Shown: positions 17,761 through 27,031, counted from the first letter of the stretch. The stretch is 64,000 nucleotides of DNA from Halomicrobium katesii DSM 19301 (GCF_000379085.1 NZ_KB905378.1:2407726-2471725), one strand, 5' to 3'. The notes: a model not told the origin generated them from the sequence alone. Numbers and translations: made by a program.

Positions 17761-17794
17761 GGAGGGGTTCCGGCGACGGGGGGTGTGGCGCGGG

Positions 17795-19075
17795 CTACTC
17801 GTCGTCGAGTGCGTCCGAGAGCGGATCACCGTCGCCCTTGGTCTCGAAGGAGTAGCTGCGCTCGTCCTCGTCGTCGAGATCGTCTTCGTAGGCGTCGCCG
17901 TCGGTCGTGGTCTCCTCGTCCTCGTCGCCCGTCGTGCTGTCGGCGGCGGTCTCCTGGAGGTCCTCCCAGCTCGTTGCACTCTCGGCCGGGTCGTCGAACT
18001 GCTCGTCGTCGACGAGGCGCGTCTCGTCGGGCGCGGACTGTTTGTCGACGAAGGGGTCGTCTCGCGGCGACGATTCGTCGACCCCGCTCTCTCCGTCGGA
18101 CTGGCCGTCCTGGGTGGACTGGTGCTGTTCGAACTCTTCGGGGTCCGGCGGCGTCCACTCGGCCTGTCCGCTACTCGACGGCTCGTCGCTCGGTTCGTCG
18201 TCCGGTTCGGGCTGGCTCCCGACCGGGTCGTCGCTCGGTCGGTCACTCGCGGGCTCGTTCGCAGGCTGGTCGTCCGTCGTCTCGGTCTCGGATCGGCTCT
18301 CGGCCGGCTCGGCTCCGGGCTGGCTGTCCCCCGGTTCGTCGACCGCTTGAGGACTCGGGGGCTCGTCCACGGACCGGTCGCCGGCTGGCTCGTCCAGCGG
18401 TCCCGGCTGGTCGGACTGTCGAGCGGTGGGGTCTGCTCCCGACGTGCTCTCGTCTGTCGACTGTGAGTCGCCCGCCTCGGACGCTCGTGACTCGGCCACT
18501 GGCCGATCCGGCTGTCGAGGATCGTCCTGCACCTGTCCGGCAGGACGCTGTTCGGACGGCGACTCGGCGTCGGGCTGTTCGGCCACTTGCTCGGGACCCG
18601 ACCGTTCAGACGCCGGCTTCGGGCCTGGTTGGTCGGTCTCTCGTGGTGTCTGACTCTCTGGCTCGCTCCGTGCGACCGGTTCCGTGTCGGGAGAGTCGCT
18701 CTGGACGGGTTCGGCGTCGGTCTCGTCGCCCGTCACCACACCGGCGTCGGCGTCTGCGCTCGGACTGTCGAGTTCGGCCTCCGATTCGAGGACCGAGCGC
18801 GTCCCGACGGCCGTCCCGTCGGCGACGAGCTTGAACAACAGCCCGCTGACGCCTCCGATCGTCGCGAGGACGCCAGCGAGGACGATCGCGACGCCGGCCC
18901 AGCCGGCCGTCGTGGTCGGGGCTCTGAAACCCGGACTCGCGACCGAGCCGGTGAGAAAGCCTCCGAGGAGGTTTCCGGTCAATACGAGGACGGTACCGGC
19001 CAGTGTCACGACGAGTAGATGGGCGAGAAAGCGGGTGCCGTACCTGAAAACGCCACTGATTCCGACTACTGCCAT
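17795..19075 (-). CDS. Membrane protein with very long acidic Ser/Pro/Gln tail
   Basis: About 426 residues from ATG 19075. The first 100 residues carry two or three membrane segments (FLAHLLVVTLAGTVLVLTGN, GWAGVAIVLAGVLATIGGVS). The remaining ~320 are low complexity, dominated by Asp, Glu, Ser, Pro, Gln and Thr, with repeats such as EPAxxxS and DQPxxEPAS, ending in SYSFETKGDGDPLSDALDDE. No enzyme motif is present. It sits between isopentenyl phosphate kinase and RNase J. I recognise no function; a membrane-tethered disordered scaffold is possible. Confidence 0.75.
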   Translation of the reverse strand: MAVVGISGVFRYGTRFLAHLLVVTLAGTVLVLTGNLLGGFLTGSVASPGFRAPTTTAGWAGVAIVLAGVLATIGGVSGLLFKLVADGTAVGTRSVLESEAELDSPSADADAGVVTGDETDAEPVQSDSPDTEPVARSEPESQTPRETDQPGPKPASERSGPEQVAEQPDAESPSEQRPAGQVQDDPRQPDRPVAESRASEAGDSQSTDESTSGADPTARQSDQPGPLDEPAGDRSVDEPPSPQAVDEPGDSQPGAEPAESRSETETTDDQPANEPASDRPSDDPVGSQPEPDDEPSDEPSSSGQAEWTPPDPEEFEQHQSTQDGQSDGESGVDESSPRDDPFVDKQSAPDETRLVDDEQFDDPAESATSWEDLQETAADSTTGDEDEETTTDGDAYEDDLDDEDERSYSFETKGDGDPLSDALDDE

Positions 19076-19140
19076 ACGTTGGACAATAGCCAACGCGAAC
19101 AAATAGGTTTCGCCCAGGTGAGACGTGTGTTCGGATCGGG

Positions 19141-19893
19141 CTACTCCCGGCCACCGGCGATCGTCGTTCCCGGCGCTTCCCCGGCGAGGAAGGCGTCGAG
19201 GGCGTCCGGCCCGAAGATCTGGGCGGGCACGCCGAGCGCCAGCAGCGCTCGCACTTTCCCCGCCATGCCACCGGTCACGTCGGTCGCGTCGCTGTCGCCG
19301 ACCGCGTCGGCGACGTCCGCGAAGGCGTCGACCCGATCGACGACCGATCCCGCGTCGTCGAGCACTCCCGGGACGGTCGAACACAGTCCCACCCGGTCGG
19401 CGTCGACGGCCGGCGCGAGCGCCACGACGAGTTCGTCGCCCGAGAGGACCGTCACGCCGTCGCCCTCGTGGGCGATCACGTCGCCGTGCAAGACGGGAAC
19501 GAACCCCTCGTCGAGGAGCCGTTCGACGGGCTCCGTCGCCAGCGACAGCGCTCCGCCCTCGTCGCGGGCGGCCGCCGACAGCGGCTGGACCGGGAGGGCG
19601 GCGACCCCGGCCGCTTGCAGCGCCTCGACGACTGCACGGTTTAGCTCCACCATCGCGTCGTGAATCGCGAGCGCCCCCCCGGAGTCGCGGGTCCCGGTGG
19701 TGGTCGAGACGCCGTGTTCGTCCGCGTGGTGGTGGCCGAAGCTCCCGCCACCGTGGACGACTACGAGTGCGGCGTCGCTCTCCGCGACGGCGGCGACGGC
19801 TCGCTGCAGTGCCGCCGTGTCGACGGTCTCTGGACGGTCCTTCTCGGTGACGACGCTTCCACCCAGTTTCAGCACGACCGTCTCGGGACTCAT
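19141..19893 (-). CDS. ipk: Isopentenyl phosphate kinase
   Basis: A 250-residue amino-acid-kinase-fold enzyme that phosphorylates isopentenyl phosphate, the archaeal variant ending of the mevalonate pathway. N-terminal KLGGSVVTEK binds ATP phosphates; HGGGSFGHHH near 48-57 contains the diagnostic histidine that separates IPK from other members; DVTGGMAGKV near 215 closes the ATP site. Its ATG overlaps the mevalonate kinase stop by four bases. Confidence 0.95.
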   Translation of the reverse strand: MSPETVVLKLGGSVVTEKDRPETVDTAALQRAVAAVAESDAALVVVHGGGSFGHHHADEHGVSTTTGTRDSGGALAIHDAMVELNRAVVEALQAAGVAALPVQPLSAAARDEGGALSLATEPVERLLDEGFVPVLHGDVIAHEGDGVTVLSGDELVVALAPAVDADRVGLCSTVPGVLDDAGSVVDRVDAFADVADAVGDSDATDVTGGMAGKVRALLALGVPAQIFGPDALDAFLAGEAPGTTIAGGRE

Positions 19894-20873
19894 TCGATCC
19901 GAACCCCCTCGGTGTCCAGCGCCGCGCGGAACGCGTTCTCACAGCCCGGCGTGTAGGAGAGCGCGGTCTCCGTCGCGTCGGTCTCGTCCAGCGCGACGAC
20001 ACAGCCGTTGCCGCCAGCGCCGGTGAGTTTCGCGCCCAGCGCGCCCGCGTCTCGCGCCGCCCAGACCATGCCGTCGAGCGATCGCGAGGAGACCCCCAGC
20101 GCCGACAGCAGGCCGTGGTTGAAGTCCATCAGCTCACCAAGCTCGCTCAGGTCGCCGGCCTGCAGTGCCCGCTCGCCCTCGCGGACGATGTCGCCGACCG
20201 CCTCCACCGTGTTCGCCGCGAAGTCGTACTCCGAGCGGAGCTGTCGGACGCCCGCGACGAGCGTGCCGGTGTCCCCGGCACCGCCGTCGTAGCCGATGAC
20301 GAACGGGAGCGTGTCGACGCCCTCGATGCACCGACAGTCGTCGCCCTCGACGCGAACCGCGCCGCCCATCGCCGAGCAGAACGTATCGGCCCGCGACGCT
20401 TCCCCGTCCTGAACGCTGTGTTCGACGCGATAGGCTCGCTCGGCCACCTCCCGAGCGTCGAGCTCGACGCCCAGTTCCGCCGTCGCCGCCTTGATGACGC
20501 CGACGACGACGGCCGCCGACGAGCCGATCCCGGCTCCCAGCGGGATGGAGCTCTCGACGCTGATTTCGAAGCCCGCATCCGGCGCGTCGGCGGCGTCGCG
20601 TGCCTGCTCGACGGCCTCGTTGATGTAGCCGACGCCCGCCTCGACGAGGGACTCGGAGACGTTCACGTCCGGTCGATCCGTCGCGTCGCCGTTGTACTCG
20701 ATGGTGAACCCGTCCAGCGTGAGATCGTCGAGGTGAACGCGAAGCCCCTCGTCCCGTTCCTCGACGGTCACGTGGGCGCGGCGCTCGATCGCACAGGGGA
20801 CCGCCGGCTCGCCGTAGACCACCGCGTGCTCCCCGAACAGATACACCTTCCCGGGAGCGCTCGCTGTAACCAT
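19890..20873 (-). CDS. mvk: Mevalonate kinase
   Basis: A 327-residue GHMP kinase, phosphorylating mevalonate. GHMP motif 1 is APGKVYLFGEHAVVYGEPA near 5-23, motif 2 IPLGAGIGSSAAV near 93-105, motif 3 AKLTGAGGNGCVV near 278-290. The ATG at 20873 (MVTASAPGK) is the natural family start; the frame extends upstream through a repeat and that part is not coding. A hairpin repeat begins about 36 bases before the start, so the repeat lies in its promoter region. Confidence 0.95.
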   Translation of the reverse strand: MVTASAPGKVYLFGEHAVVYGEPAVPCAIERRAHVTVEERDEGLRVHLDDLTLDGFTIEYNGDATDRPDVNVSESLVEAGVGYINEAVEQARDAADAPDAGFEISVESSIPLGAGIGSSAAVVVGVIKAATAELGVELDAREVAERAYRVEHSVQDGEASRADTFCSAMGGAVRVEGDDCRCIEGVDTLPFVIGYDGGAGDTGTLVAGVRQLRSEYDFAANTVEAVGDIVREGERALQAGDLSELGELMDFNHGLLSALGVSSRSLDGMVWAARDAGALGAKLTGAGGNGCVVALDETDATETALSYTPGCENAFRAALDTEGVRIE

Positions 20874-20896
20874 ACTCGGCCCTGCGTGGCCATCCG

Positions 20897-20992
20897 TATA
20901 GTAACCGTTGATACGGAAAGTTGTCGTCGCGTACCGGTGAGCGTCTACCCCGTGGCGACGCCCACCGGACATTCCTACAACTGTCCGTATGA
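20897..20992. repeat. Hairpin element copy 3 beside a type-B left end
   Basis: The TACGG...CCGTA core covers 20912-20989 (78 bp), flanked by TGA at 20909-20911 and 20990-20992. Just before it, 20897-20911 reads TATAGTAACCGTTGA, nearly the left end of the type-B palindrome, and after the right TGA comes AAC as in the type-B empty site; beyond that the B similarity is lost. So this copy also sits in the same place of a B element, now truncated or degraded. It lies between mvk and the P450 gene. Confidence 0.75.
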
Positions 20993-21015
20993 AACCGGCT
21001 CCGCCTCGCTCGTCC

Positions 21016-22353
21016 TCACCGCTCCTCGACCCGCATCGACATCTCCTGGCGCGGGTGGACCGTCAGCGACGGCATCAGTTCCAGCGGCGTCTCGCCTTCG
21101 AAGCGGAGCCGGTAGTCCTTCGCGACAGTGGCGACGATCAGCTTCGCCTCAAGCAGCGCGAGGTGTTTGCCGATGCAGTGGCGCGGCCCGCCGCCGAACG
21201 GGAAGAACGCGAAGCGGTGGCGACCTTCGCTCCGTTCCGGAGACCACCGTTCGGGGTCGAACTCCTCCGGGTTCTCCCAGTGGCGCTCGGAGTGGTGGAC
21301 GGCCCACTGTGGCAGCATGAGATTCGTCGACGGCGCAACGTCGTACCCACCGAGTTCGACCGGCTCGGTCGGTGTCCGGAAGATCGTGTACACGGGTGGG
21401 TACATGCGCATCGATTCGTCGATCACCCAGTCGAGGTACGCCAGTTCCTGGACGTGGTCGATCGTCGGCCGCTCGTCACCGACGACCGCGTCGATCTCCT
21501 CGTGGAGTCGCTGCTCGACCTCGGGGTGTTCCGACAGGAGGAACCACGTGTACGTCAGCGTCAGCGCGGTCGTGTCGTGGCCCGCGAGCAGCATCGTCAT
21601 CATCTCGTCGCGCAACTGCTCGTCGGACTGTTCGCCGCGGTCCTGCGCTCGCATGAGGATCGACAGGAAGTCCATCGGGCCGTCGTCTCCGTCGCCCGTC
21701 GTCCCGCGGCGGCGCTCGAAGATGTCGTCGAGCACGCCGTCGAGCGTCTCCATCGCCGCGTCGAACTCGGCGTCGTCGGGCATGGGCACCCAGTCGGGCA
21801 TCGCAAAGCGGATGGGGTCGGGCTCGAACCGCGCCCCCAGCGGGACGAGCTGGTCTTGCACCGTCGTCACGCGTTCGTCCGGCAACTCGACGCCCATCAT
21901 CAGGTCGAGGATCACGTCGAGCGTGACGTGGGTCATCCCGCGTTCGGCGTCGACCACCGAACCGTCCTGCCAGTCGGCGACGAGCGAGTCGGCGTGATCC
22001 ACGATCCGCTCGTCCATGTCGGCGAGGCGCGCCATACTGAAGGCCGGATTCGCCAGCTTGCGCTGCTCCTGCCAGGTGTCTCCCTCGCTCAGGAGGAGGC
22101 CGTCACCCAGCAGGTCGCCCAGTGCGTCGTCCTGGAAGTCCGGCTTCCGATACTTCGCGTCGTCGTCGACGAGAATCTGCTCGACGAGCGCCGGCTCGGC
22201 GATCAGGAGGGTGTCCATCGGTCCCATGTCGAAGCGTGCGACGCCGCCGTACGCGTCCTCCAGCGCCTCGACGAATCGGAACGGGTCCTGGGCGTACGTG
22301 CGACTGCTTCCGAACAGCGGTTCTCCCTTCGGCCCCGGCGGAGTCTCTGCCAT
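21016..22353 (-). CDS. Cytochrome P450
   Basis: A 445-residue soluble P450 monooxygenase. The I-helix oxygen motif is AGHDTT near 252, the K-helix ExxR is ESMRMYP, the PERF-like segment is DPERW, and the heme loop is FPFGGGPRHCIGKH with the Cys ligand near residue 393. The N terminus (PPGPKGEPLFGSS) begins with the proline-rich hinge but has no membrane anchor. Substrate unknown; carotenoid or fatty-acid hydroxylation would fit haloarchaea (inference). It lies among ribosomal and isoprenoid genes, an unusual place. Confidence 0.93.
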   Translation of the reverse strand: MAETPPGPKGEPLFGSSRTYAQDPFRFVEALEDAYGGVARFDMGPMDTLLIAEPALVEQILVDDDAKYRKPDFQDDALGDLLGDGLLLSEGDTWQEQRKLANPAFSMARLADMDERIVDHADSLVADWQDGSVVDAERGMTHVTLDVILDLMMGVELPDERVTTVQDQLVPLGARFEPDPIRFAMPDWVPMPDDAEFDAAMETLDGVLDDIFERRRGTTGDGDDGPMDFLSILMRAQDRGEQSDEQLRDEMMTMLLAGHDTTALTLTYTWFLLSEHPEVEQRLHEEIDAVVGDERPTIDHVQELAYLDWVIDESMRMYPPVYTIFRTPTEPVELGGYDVAPSTNLMLPQWAVHHSERHWENPEEFDPERWSPERSEGRHRFAFFPFGGGPRHCIGKHLALLEAKLIVATVAKDYRLRFEGETPLELMPSLTVHPRQEMSMRVEER

Positions 22354-22410
22354 CGTGTCGCCTATGCGCTCTCGACGTTTGAACCGTGTGCCAAACGACC
22401 GGTGGCCGCC

Positions 22411-22791
22411 CTACAGCCACCGCGCGGGATCGAGGTCCCAGTCGGTGTGGAGCCGCGCCCAGACGCCGCCGAGCCCGCCCAGCCCGCTCAGCCCGACCGT
22501 GTAGATCCCGAACAGCCCGAAGACGATCGCCAGAAACAGGTCGTAGGCCGGCGACGACGGCGGGACGCCGTAGCCGAGCCAGCCGACGACCAGCAGCGTC
22601 GGCACGAACAACGCGAGCAGCGGGATCGCCGCGACGACGCCCGAGAGCAGGCCGACGGCCACACCAGTTGCGTAGCGACAGCCACGCCGATGACTCGCGA
22701 CGGCACCGCCCACGACCGGCGAAAAGGGGAGCACCGAGAGGAGGACCGTCACCGCCGCGCCCCACCCGGCGTCACGGAGCAGCCCCGACAT
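22411..22791 (-). CDS. DUF5518-type small membrane protein
   Basis: 126 residues from ATG 22791; a TTG four codons upstream is possible but would overlap the preceding gene. Three or four hydrophobic helices rich in Gly and Ala, including LPFSPVVGGAVASHRRG and VGLLSGVVAAIPLLALFVP, follow the haloarchaeal DUF5518 pattern. It is a diverged neighbour-paralog of the gene immediately upstream (stop one base before this start). Function unknown. Confidence 0.75.
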   Translation of the reverse strand: MSGLLRDAGWGAAVTVLLSVLPFSPVVGGAVASHRRGCRYATGVAVGLLSGVVAAIPLLALFVPTLLVVGWLGYGVPPSSPAYDLFLAIVFGLFGIYTVGLSGLGGLGGVWARLHTDWDLDPARWL

Positions 22792-22792
22792 C

Positions 22793-23176
22793 TCACGAGC
22801 CAAGTTCCGTGTCGTACTTCACGTAGTTGCCGAGCCAGCCACCCAGTGCGCTAAAGCCCACGACGTAGGCGACGTAGAGGAGGAACACCAGCAGCATGAA
22901 CGCGATTCCGATCGCTCCGAAGGCGAGTCCGTCGGGACCGGCACCGATCGCGAAGAGCCCGAACAGGGAGCCAACCACGAATCCGCCGAGTCCGAGCGGT
23001 ATCAGCGCGACCAGACCGGCGTAGAGGCCCACGCGGAGTCCGTCCGACCGATCGCCACCTTCCAGATAGCCCGCCGTGAGTCCACCCAGTAACGGCCCGA
23101 GCGGCAACACTGCACCGGCGACGGTGCCGACGGCTGCACCGATCAGGGCGTTGACGAGCGTGTCTCCTTGTGCCAT
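22793..23176 (-). CDS. DUF5518 domain membrane protein
   Basis: 127 residues with four hydrophobic segments: GAAVGTVAGAVLPLGPLLGG, VGLYAGLVALIPLGLGG, VGSLFGLFAIGAG and IGIAFMLLVFLLYVAYVVG. The layout of LPLGPLLGGLTAGYLEGG followed by a polar turn is the DUF5518 signature; the family is confined to haloarchaea and has no known role. It forms a tandem pair with the next gene. The S2 gene ends about 100 bases away on its downstream side of the cluster. Confidence 0.78.
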   Translation of the reverse strand: MAQGDTLVNALIGAAVGTVAGAVLPLGPLLGGLTAGYLEGGDRSDGLRVGLYAGLVALIPLGLGGFVVGSLFGLFAIGAGPDGLAFGAIGIAFMLLVFLLYVAYVVGFSALGGWLGNYVKYDTELGS

Positions 23177-23273
23177 GTGGCGTCGTTCAGCCCCCTCGTT
23201 CTTAAACCATCTCGTCCGCCAAGCGGTGATCGCAGTCGCTACCGGATCTGTGAGAACGGAAAATCGGGGGCGT

Positions 23274-24053
23274 CTACAGCTCGCTCTCGAAGTCGGCGAG
23301 CTCGTAGACGGTGTCGGAGCCGCGGCGGTCGAGCGTCTCGTTGGCTAGCAGCCAGTAGACGACCGACAGCGCCTTGCGCCCCTTGTTGTTCGTCGGGACG
23401 ACCAGGTCGACGTTCGCGGTGGTGTTGTTGGAGTCACACATCGCGATGACCGGGATGCCGACGGTGATCGCCTCTTTGACGGCCTGGGCGTCACCGATCG
23501 GGTCCGTGACGACGACCACGTCGGGCTCGATGTACCCGTCGTAGTCGGGATTGGTCAGCGTCCCCGGAATGAACCGCCCGGTACGGGCGCGTGCGCCGAC
23601 GGCGTCGGCGAACTTCTCGGCCGGGAACCGACCGTACTGTCGCGAGGAGGCCACGAGGATCTGCTCGGGGTCGTAGTTCGCGAGGAAGTCCGCCGCCGTA
23701 CGGATGCGCGAGTCCGTCATCGAGACGTCCAGCACGTACAGCCCGTCGGTCCGGACGCGGTGGATGAACCGCTCCATGTCCTGGGTCTTCTGCTGGGTCC
23801 CGATGTGGACGCCCGCGCCGAGATACTCATCGACGGGGATGAGGAGGTCTGCCTCGTCGTCGGGCATGACGTCCTCGTCGAGGGACGGTCCCTCGTCAGC
23901 TTCTTCAGCCTCGGCGTCGGCCTCGCTGGCCTCGGCGTCGGCGGCCGGTTCCTCAGTGTCGGTAGCCTCGGCGTCGGCCTCTGCTTCGACGTCGTCTTCG
24001 GGGTCGAAGTCAGAGTCCTCTGCGTCGAGACCTTCGTTTTCGTTGCCGCTCAT
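23274..24053 (-). CDS. rpsB: Small ribosomal subunit protein S2
   Basis: 259 residues. Residues 1-70 are an acidic Ala/Glu/Asp extension common in haloarchaeal S2. The core follows: [25 protein letters not shown], the [21 protein letters not shown] segment and the signature [10 protein letters not shown], ending with [18 protein letters not shown]. The ATG overlaps the enolase stop by four bases, coupling the two. Confidence 0.96.
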   Translation of the reverse strand: MSGNENEGLDAEDSDFDPEDDVEAEADAEATDTEEPAADAEASEADAEAEEADEGPSLDEDVMPDDEADLLIPVDEYLGAGVHIGTQQKTQDMERFIHRVRTDGLYVLDVSMTDSRIRTAADFLANYDPEQILVASSRQYGRFPAEKFADAVGARARTGRFIPGTLTNPDYDGYIEPDVVVVTDPIGDAQAVKEAITVGIPVIAMCDSNNTTANVDLVVPTNNKGRKALSVVYWLLANETLDRRGSDTVYELADFESEL

Positions 24054-25255
24054 ACTGCGTTGTCCTCGATTCGGATGAGTTCGTTCAGCTTGGCTGTTCG
24101 CTCGCCACCGACCGCGCCCGTCTTGATGAACGGTGCGTCGGTCGCGACGGCGAGGTGTGCGATCGTGGCGTCTTCCGTCTCACCGCTGCGATGGGAGACG
24201 ACCGACGCGTACCCGTTGTCCCGGGCCAGTTCGATGGCGTCCACGGCGTCCGTGAGCGTTCCGATCTGGTTGGGCTTGATGAGGATGGAGTTTGCCGCAC
24301 CGGCGTTGATGCCGGCTTGCAGGCGCTCGACGTTGGTGACGAACAGGTCGTCCCCACAGACGAGCGTCTGGTCGCCGACCATGTCGGTCAGATCGGCGAA
24401 CGCCTCGTAGTCGTCCTCGTCGAGCGGGTCCTCGACGTAGACGAGGTCGTACTCCTCGACCTTCTGGGCGATGTAGTCGATCTGCTCCTCGGCCGAGCGG
24501 ACCTGATCGTCGTAGACGTAACCGTCCTCTTCGGCGTCGTACAGTTCCGCGCCGGCCACGTCCAGGCCGAACGAAATCGCGAAGCCGAGATCGTCCGCGA
24601 CGGTCTCGACCGCCTCGGCCATGATCTCGAAGGCCTCGTCGTCGGAGACCGACGGTGCCCACGCGCCTTCATCACCCTTTCCAGCGGGCAGGTCCCGCTC
24701 GGCGAGGATGTCGTGGACTTCCTGGTGGACCGCGGCGTTGGCGAAGACGGCCTCTTCGACGCTGGGCGCACCGACGGGTGCCGCGAGGAACTCCTGGATG
24801 TTCGTCGCGTCCGCGGCGTGTTCGCCGCCGCCGATGATGTTCCCAAGCGGCGTCGGGTACTCGTTGCCCCGGAACGTGCCACCGAGGTGCTGGTACAGCG
24901 GCGCACCGAGCACGTCGGCTCCGGCCTTCGCGGCCGCCATCGAGATGGCGACGGCACTGTTGGCTCCGATCTCCGAGAAGTCGTCGGTCCCGTCTGCCGC
25001 GTGCAGCGCCGCGTCGACGTCACGCTGATTGCCGGCGTGAACCTCGCCGATCAGTCGGGGTAGCGCGCCCTCGCGTGCCCGTGCGATCGCCTCGGTGGCG
25101 GGCAGCTCGATGGCCTCGTACTCGCCGGTACTCGCTCCGCTCGGTGCCTTGCCGCGACCGAAGCCGCCGCTCTCGGTGAGCACGTCGGCCTCGACCGTCG
25201 CGTTGCCACGCGAGTCGAGCACGCGGCGCAGTCGTACGTCCGTGATGAGCGTCAT
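24050..25255 (-). CDS. eno: Enolase
   Basis: A 401-residue enolase (2-phosphoglycerate to phosphoenolpyruvate). N-terminal [21 protein letters not shown], substrate loop [14 protein letters not shown], metal/catalytic residues in [13 protein letters not shown] and the signature [18 protein letters not shown], then [11 protein letters not shown]. It is slightly shorter than bacterial enolase but complete. It is part of the RpoN-RpoK-Eno-S2 block found in many archaea; its ATG overlaps the rpoK TGA by one base. Confidence 0.97.
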   Translation of the reverse strand: MTLITDVRLRRVLDSRGNATVEADVLTESGGFGRGKAPSGASTGEYEAIELPATEAIARAREGALPRLIGEVHAGNQRDVDAALHAADGTDDFSEIGANSAVAISMAAAKAGADVLGAPLYQHLGGTFRGNEYPTPLGNIIGGGEHAADATNIQEFLAAPVGAPSVEEAVFANAAVHQEVHDILAERDLPAGKGDEGAWAPSVSDDEAFEIMAEAVETVADDLGFAISFGLDVAGAELYDAEEDGYVYDDQVRSAEEQIDYIAQKVEEYDLVYVEDPLDEDDYEAFADLTDMVGDQTLVCGDDLFVTNVERLQAGINAGAANSILIKPNQIGTLTDAVDAIELARDNGYASVVSHRSGETEDATIAHLAVATDAPFIKTGAVGGERTAKLNELIRIEDNAV

Positions 25256-25431
25256 CAGTTATCACCTCGTCGAACTGTGAAGGGCAGGACCCCAGCGTCG
25301 TACTCCTCGGCCGCGATGAGGATCGGCTGAGTCTGATCGGTGTCGATGAGCACCGGCGCACCGAAAGCCACCTGCAGTGCTCGCGCACCGATGATCCGCG
25401 CCTTCTCGTAGCGGTTTTCCTGAACCATCAT
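25255..25431 (-). CDS. rpoK: RNA polymerase subunit K (Rpo6)
   Basis: The frame reads [20 protein letters not shown], then [11 protein letters not shown] and ends PFTVRRGDN: 58 residues from the first ATG (57 from the second). This is the small conserved Rpb6/omega homolog that clamps the largest subunit; the [14 protein letters not shown] helix is diagnostic. It overlaps the rpoN stop at its start and the enolase ATG at its end, so all three are coupled. Confidence 0.95.
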   Translation of the reverse strand: MMVQENRYEKARIIGARALQVAFGAPVLIDTDQTQPILIAAEEYDAGVLPFTVRRGDN

Positions 25432-25628
25432 TGATAGGGTGCCACGATGTCGACGAGGTCCTTATGCGAGACGAGCATCCGGCGACAGCAGTGGCGCTCG
25501 ACGCCGAGTTCGTCGAGGACCTTTTCGGGGTCCTCTGGCTCCTCGGCTTCGCGGGTGCGGGCCTTGAACTCCTCCCAGTGCTCGGCGACGACGTTACCAC
25601 AGGTGAAACACCGGACCGGTACCATCAT
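25428..25628 (-). CDS. rpoN: RNA polymerase subunit N (Rpo10)
   Basis: 66 residues. The zinc site is built from CFTCG (7-11) and HCCRRML, the standard Rpb10 arrangement CxxC...CC. The protein helps assemble the D-L platform of archaeal RNA polymerase. The two adjacent ATG codons at its start leave an ambiguity of one residue. It follows S9 by 11 bases. Confidence 0.96.
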   Translation of the reverse strand: MMVPVRCFTCGNVVAEHWEEFKARTREAEEPEDPEKVLDELGVERHCCRRMLVSHKDLVDIVAPYQ

Positions 25629-25639
25629 ATCATATCACC

Positions 25640-26038
25640 TTAGCGGTAGGACTTCTGGTAGCGGGCCCGTGCGCCGGGGCCGCCCCACTTCTTGGCTTCG
25701 GACTGGCGAACGTCGTTGACCAGCAGCGAGCGGTCGAACTCCATGAACGCGTCACGGAGTTCGGCGTCGTTGGTGTGGTCGACGAGGCCGCGTGCGATCG
25801 CGGTCCGGGCCGCGTCGGCCTGGCCCATGACGCCGCCGCCCTCGACGGAGACCTCCACGTCGACCTGCTCGCGCAGGTCGTCGTCGGCGATCCGGAACGG
25901 CTCCAGCATCTTCAGCTGGGCCAGCTCGGGATCGACCAGCTCGACCGGCTGGGAGTCGATACGTACCCGACCCTCGCCCTCGCGAACGGTCGCTCGGGCG
26001 ACGGCCGTCTTCTTCTTGCCTGAGGTGTTCGTTACCAT
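25640..26038 (-). CDS. rpsI: Small ribosomal subunit protein S9
   Basis: 132 residues. Family features: the N-terminal strand [20 protein letters not shown], central [19 protein letters not shown] and the C-terminal basic tail ending [10 protein letters not shown] that contacts tRNA in the P site. The ATG overlaps the L13 stop by seven bases, the usual L13-S9 pairing. Confidence 0.97.
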   Translation of the reverse strand: MVTNTSGKKKTAVARATVREGEGRVRIDSQPVELVDPELAQLKMLEPFRIADDDLREQVDVEVSVEGGGVMGQADAARTAIARGLVDHTNDAELRDAFMEFDRSLLVNDVRQSEAKKWGGPGARARYQKSYR

Positions 26039-26478
26039 GTTACGTTCGCTCCGATGGATTCGCTGACGTCTCCGAGCGAGACGAACTTGATGTTCGACAG
26101 TCGATCCAGCGAGGTGTCCTCCAGAATCTCCGCGTCGAGATCGTGGTCCTCGTAGGGGTTGCCCACGTAGACACGGATGTTCGAGAGCGCCTCGCGACCG
26201 CGGTTCTTCTTGTGGGGAAGCATTCCGCGGATCGAGCGCTTGAAGATGCCGTCCGGTCGCTTCGGGTAGTACGGACCTCGATCAGAGCCGACCTCGCGGC
26301 GCTTCTGGAACTTCTCCATGATCTGGTCCTCGTTACCCGTGATGACGGCCTCCTCGGCGTTGACGACGGCGATCGTCTCGCCGTCGAGGGCACGCTGTGC
26401 GACGTTGGAAGCGACGCGTCCGAAGATGCAGTCGCGGGCGTCGACGACGACGTCCGCGTCGAATTCTGCGACGCTCAT
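26032..26478 (-). CDS. rplM: Large ribosomal subunit protein L13
   Basis: 148 residues of archaeal L13. Seen: [21 protein letters not shown] near the start, then [29 protein letters not shown] and [12 protein letters not shown]. Its ATG overlaps the L18e stop by four bases. Confidence 0.97.
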   Translation of the reverse strand: MSVAEFDADVVVDARDCIFGRVASNVAQRALDGETIAVVNAEEAVITGNEDQIMEKFQKRREVGSDRGPYYPKRPDGIFKRSIRGMLPHKKNRGREALSNIRVYVGNPYEDHDLDAEILEDTSLDRLSNIKFVSLGDVSESIGANVTW

Positions 26479-26822
26479 TGGATGATGCGCACCTCCGAGC
26501 CCTCGGGGTTCTGTTCGACTGCGGTTTCGAGCGATACTGCCTCTCCAACCTGGTCGATCTTCTTTTCGGCCGTTCCGGAGAAGTCGACAGCTGCGACGGT
26601 CACGTCCTTCTGCAGGACGCCGGAACCGAGCACCTTGCCGGGCACGATGACGGTCTCGTCTTCCTGGGCGTATCGTTCGATACGGCCGAGGTTGACTTCC
26701 GCGTGCGTGCGTCGTGGCTTTTCGAGACGCTCGGCGATGTCGCCCCAGACGTCCGCGCCCGAACGGGCGGCGGACTTCAGGTCGGCGATGAGACTACTGA
26801 GTCTCGGATTAGTCTTACTCAT
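26475..26822 (-). CDS. rpl18e: Large ribosomal subunit protein L18e
   Basis: 115 residues, the archaeal/eukaryotic L18e (uL15-like fold). The start [20 protein letters not shown], the segment [16 protein letters not shown] and the loop [20 protein letters not shown] are characteristic. It begins 23 bases after the 3' end of tRNA-Leu and leads the L18e-L13-S9-RpoN-RpoK-Eno-S2 run. Confidence 0.97.
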   Translation of the reverse strand: MSKTNPRLSSLIADLKSAARSGADVWGDIAERLEKPRRTHAEVNLGRIERYAQEDETVIVPGKVLGSGVLQKDVTVAAVDFSGTAEKKIDQVGEAVSLETAVEQNPEGSEVRIIQ

Positions 26823-26845
26823 GACGTTCCTCCTGTGTGAGAAAG

Positions 26846-26930
26846 TGCAGGGAGCAGGATTTGAACCTGCGGACCCCTACGGGACAGCGCCCTGAACGCT
26901 GCGCCGTTGGCCAAACTTGGCTATCCCTGC
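26846..26930 (-). tRNA. tRNA-Leu (anticodon CAG)
   Basis: 85-nt class II tRNA: acceptor GCAGGGA/TCCCTGC, discriminator A, D arm with GCCAAG...GGCCAACGGC, anticodon stem CAGCG/CGCTG with loop TTCAGGG (CAG, reading CUG), long variable arm CCCGTAGGGG, T arm GCAGG-TTCAAAT-CCTGC. It lies inside the ribosomal protein cluster between rpoD and rpl18e. Confidence 0.96.
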
Positions 26931-27031
26931 TCGCAATAGGTCGTTTTGTTTGCCCCGTAAAACCGCTTTCGATCCTCACGCTGGCGCGGGGTGGCGTCGC
27001 GATCATCGGTGCGGTTGGGGCAGGGGTCATC

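Noticed and set aside
19076-20002. Extension of the acidic membrane protein frame through the ipk gene
   Set aside because: The extension is Arg-rich and antiphase to ipk, which is clearly coding; the membrane hairpin starts just after the ATG at 19075.
20874-20972. N-terminal extension of mevalonate kinase
   Set aside because: The frame is open upstream of 20873 but runs through the hairpin repeat; the ATG at 20873 gives the exact family start.
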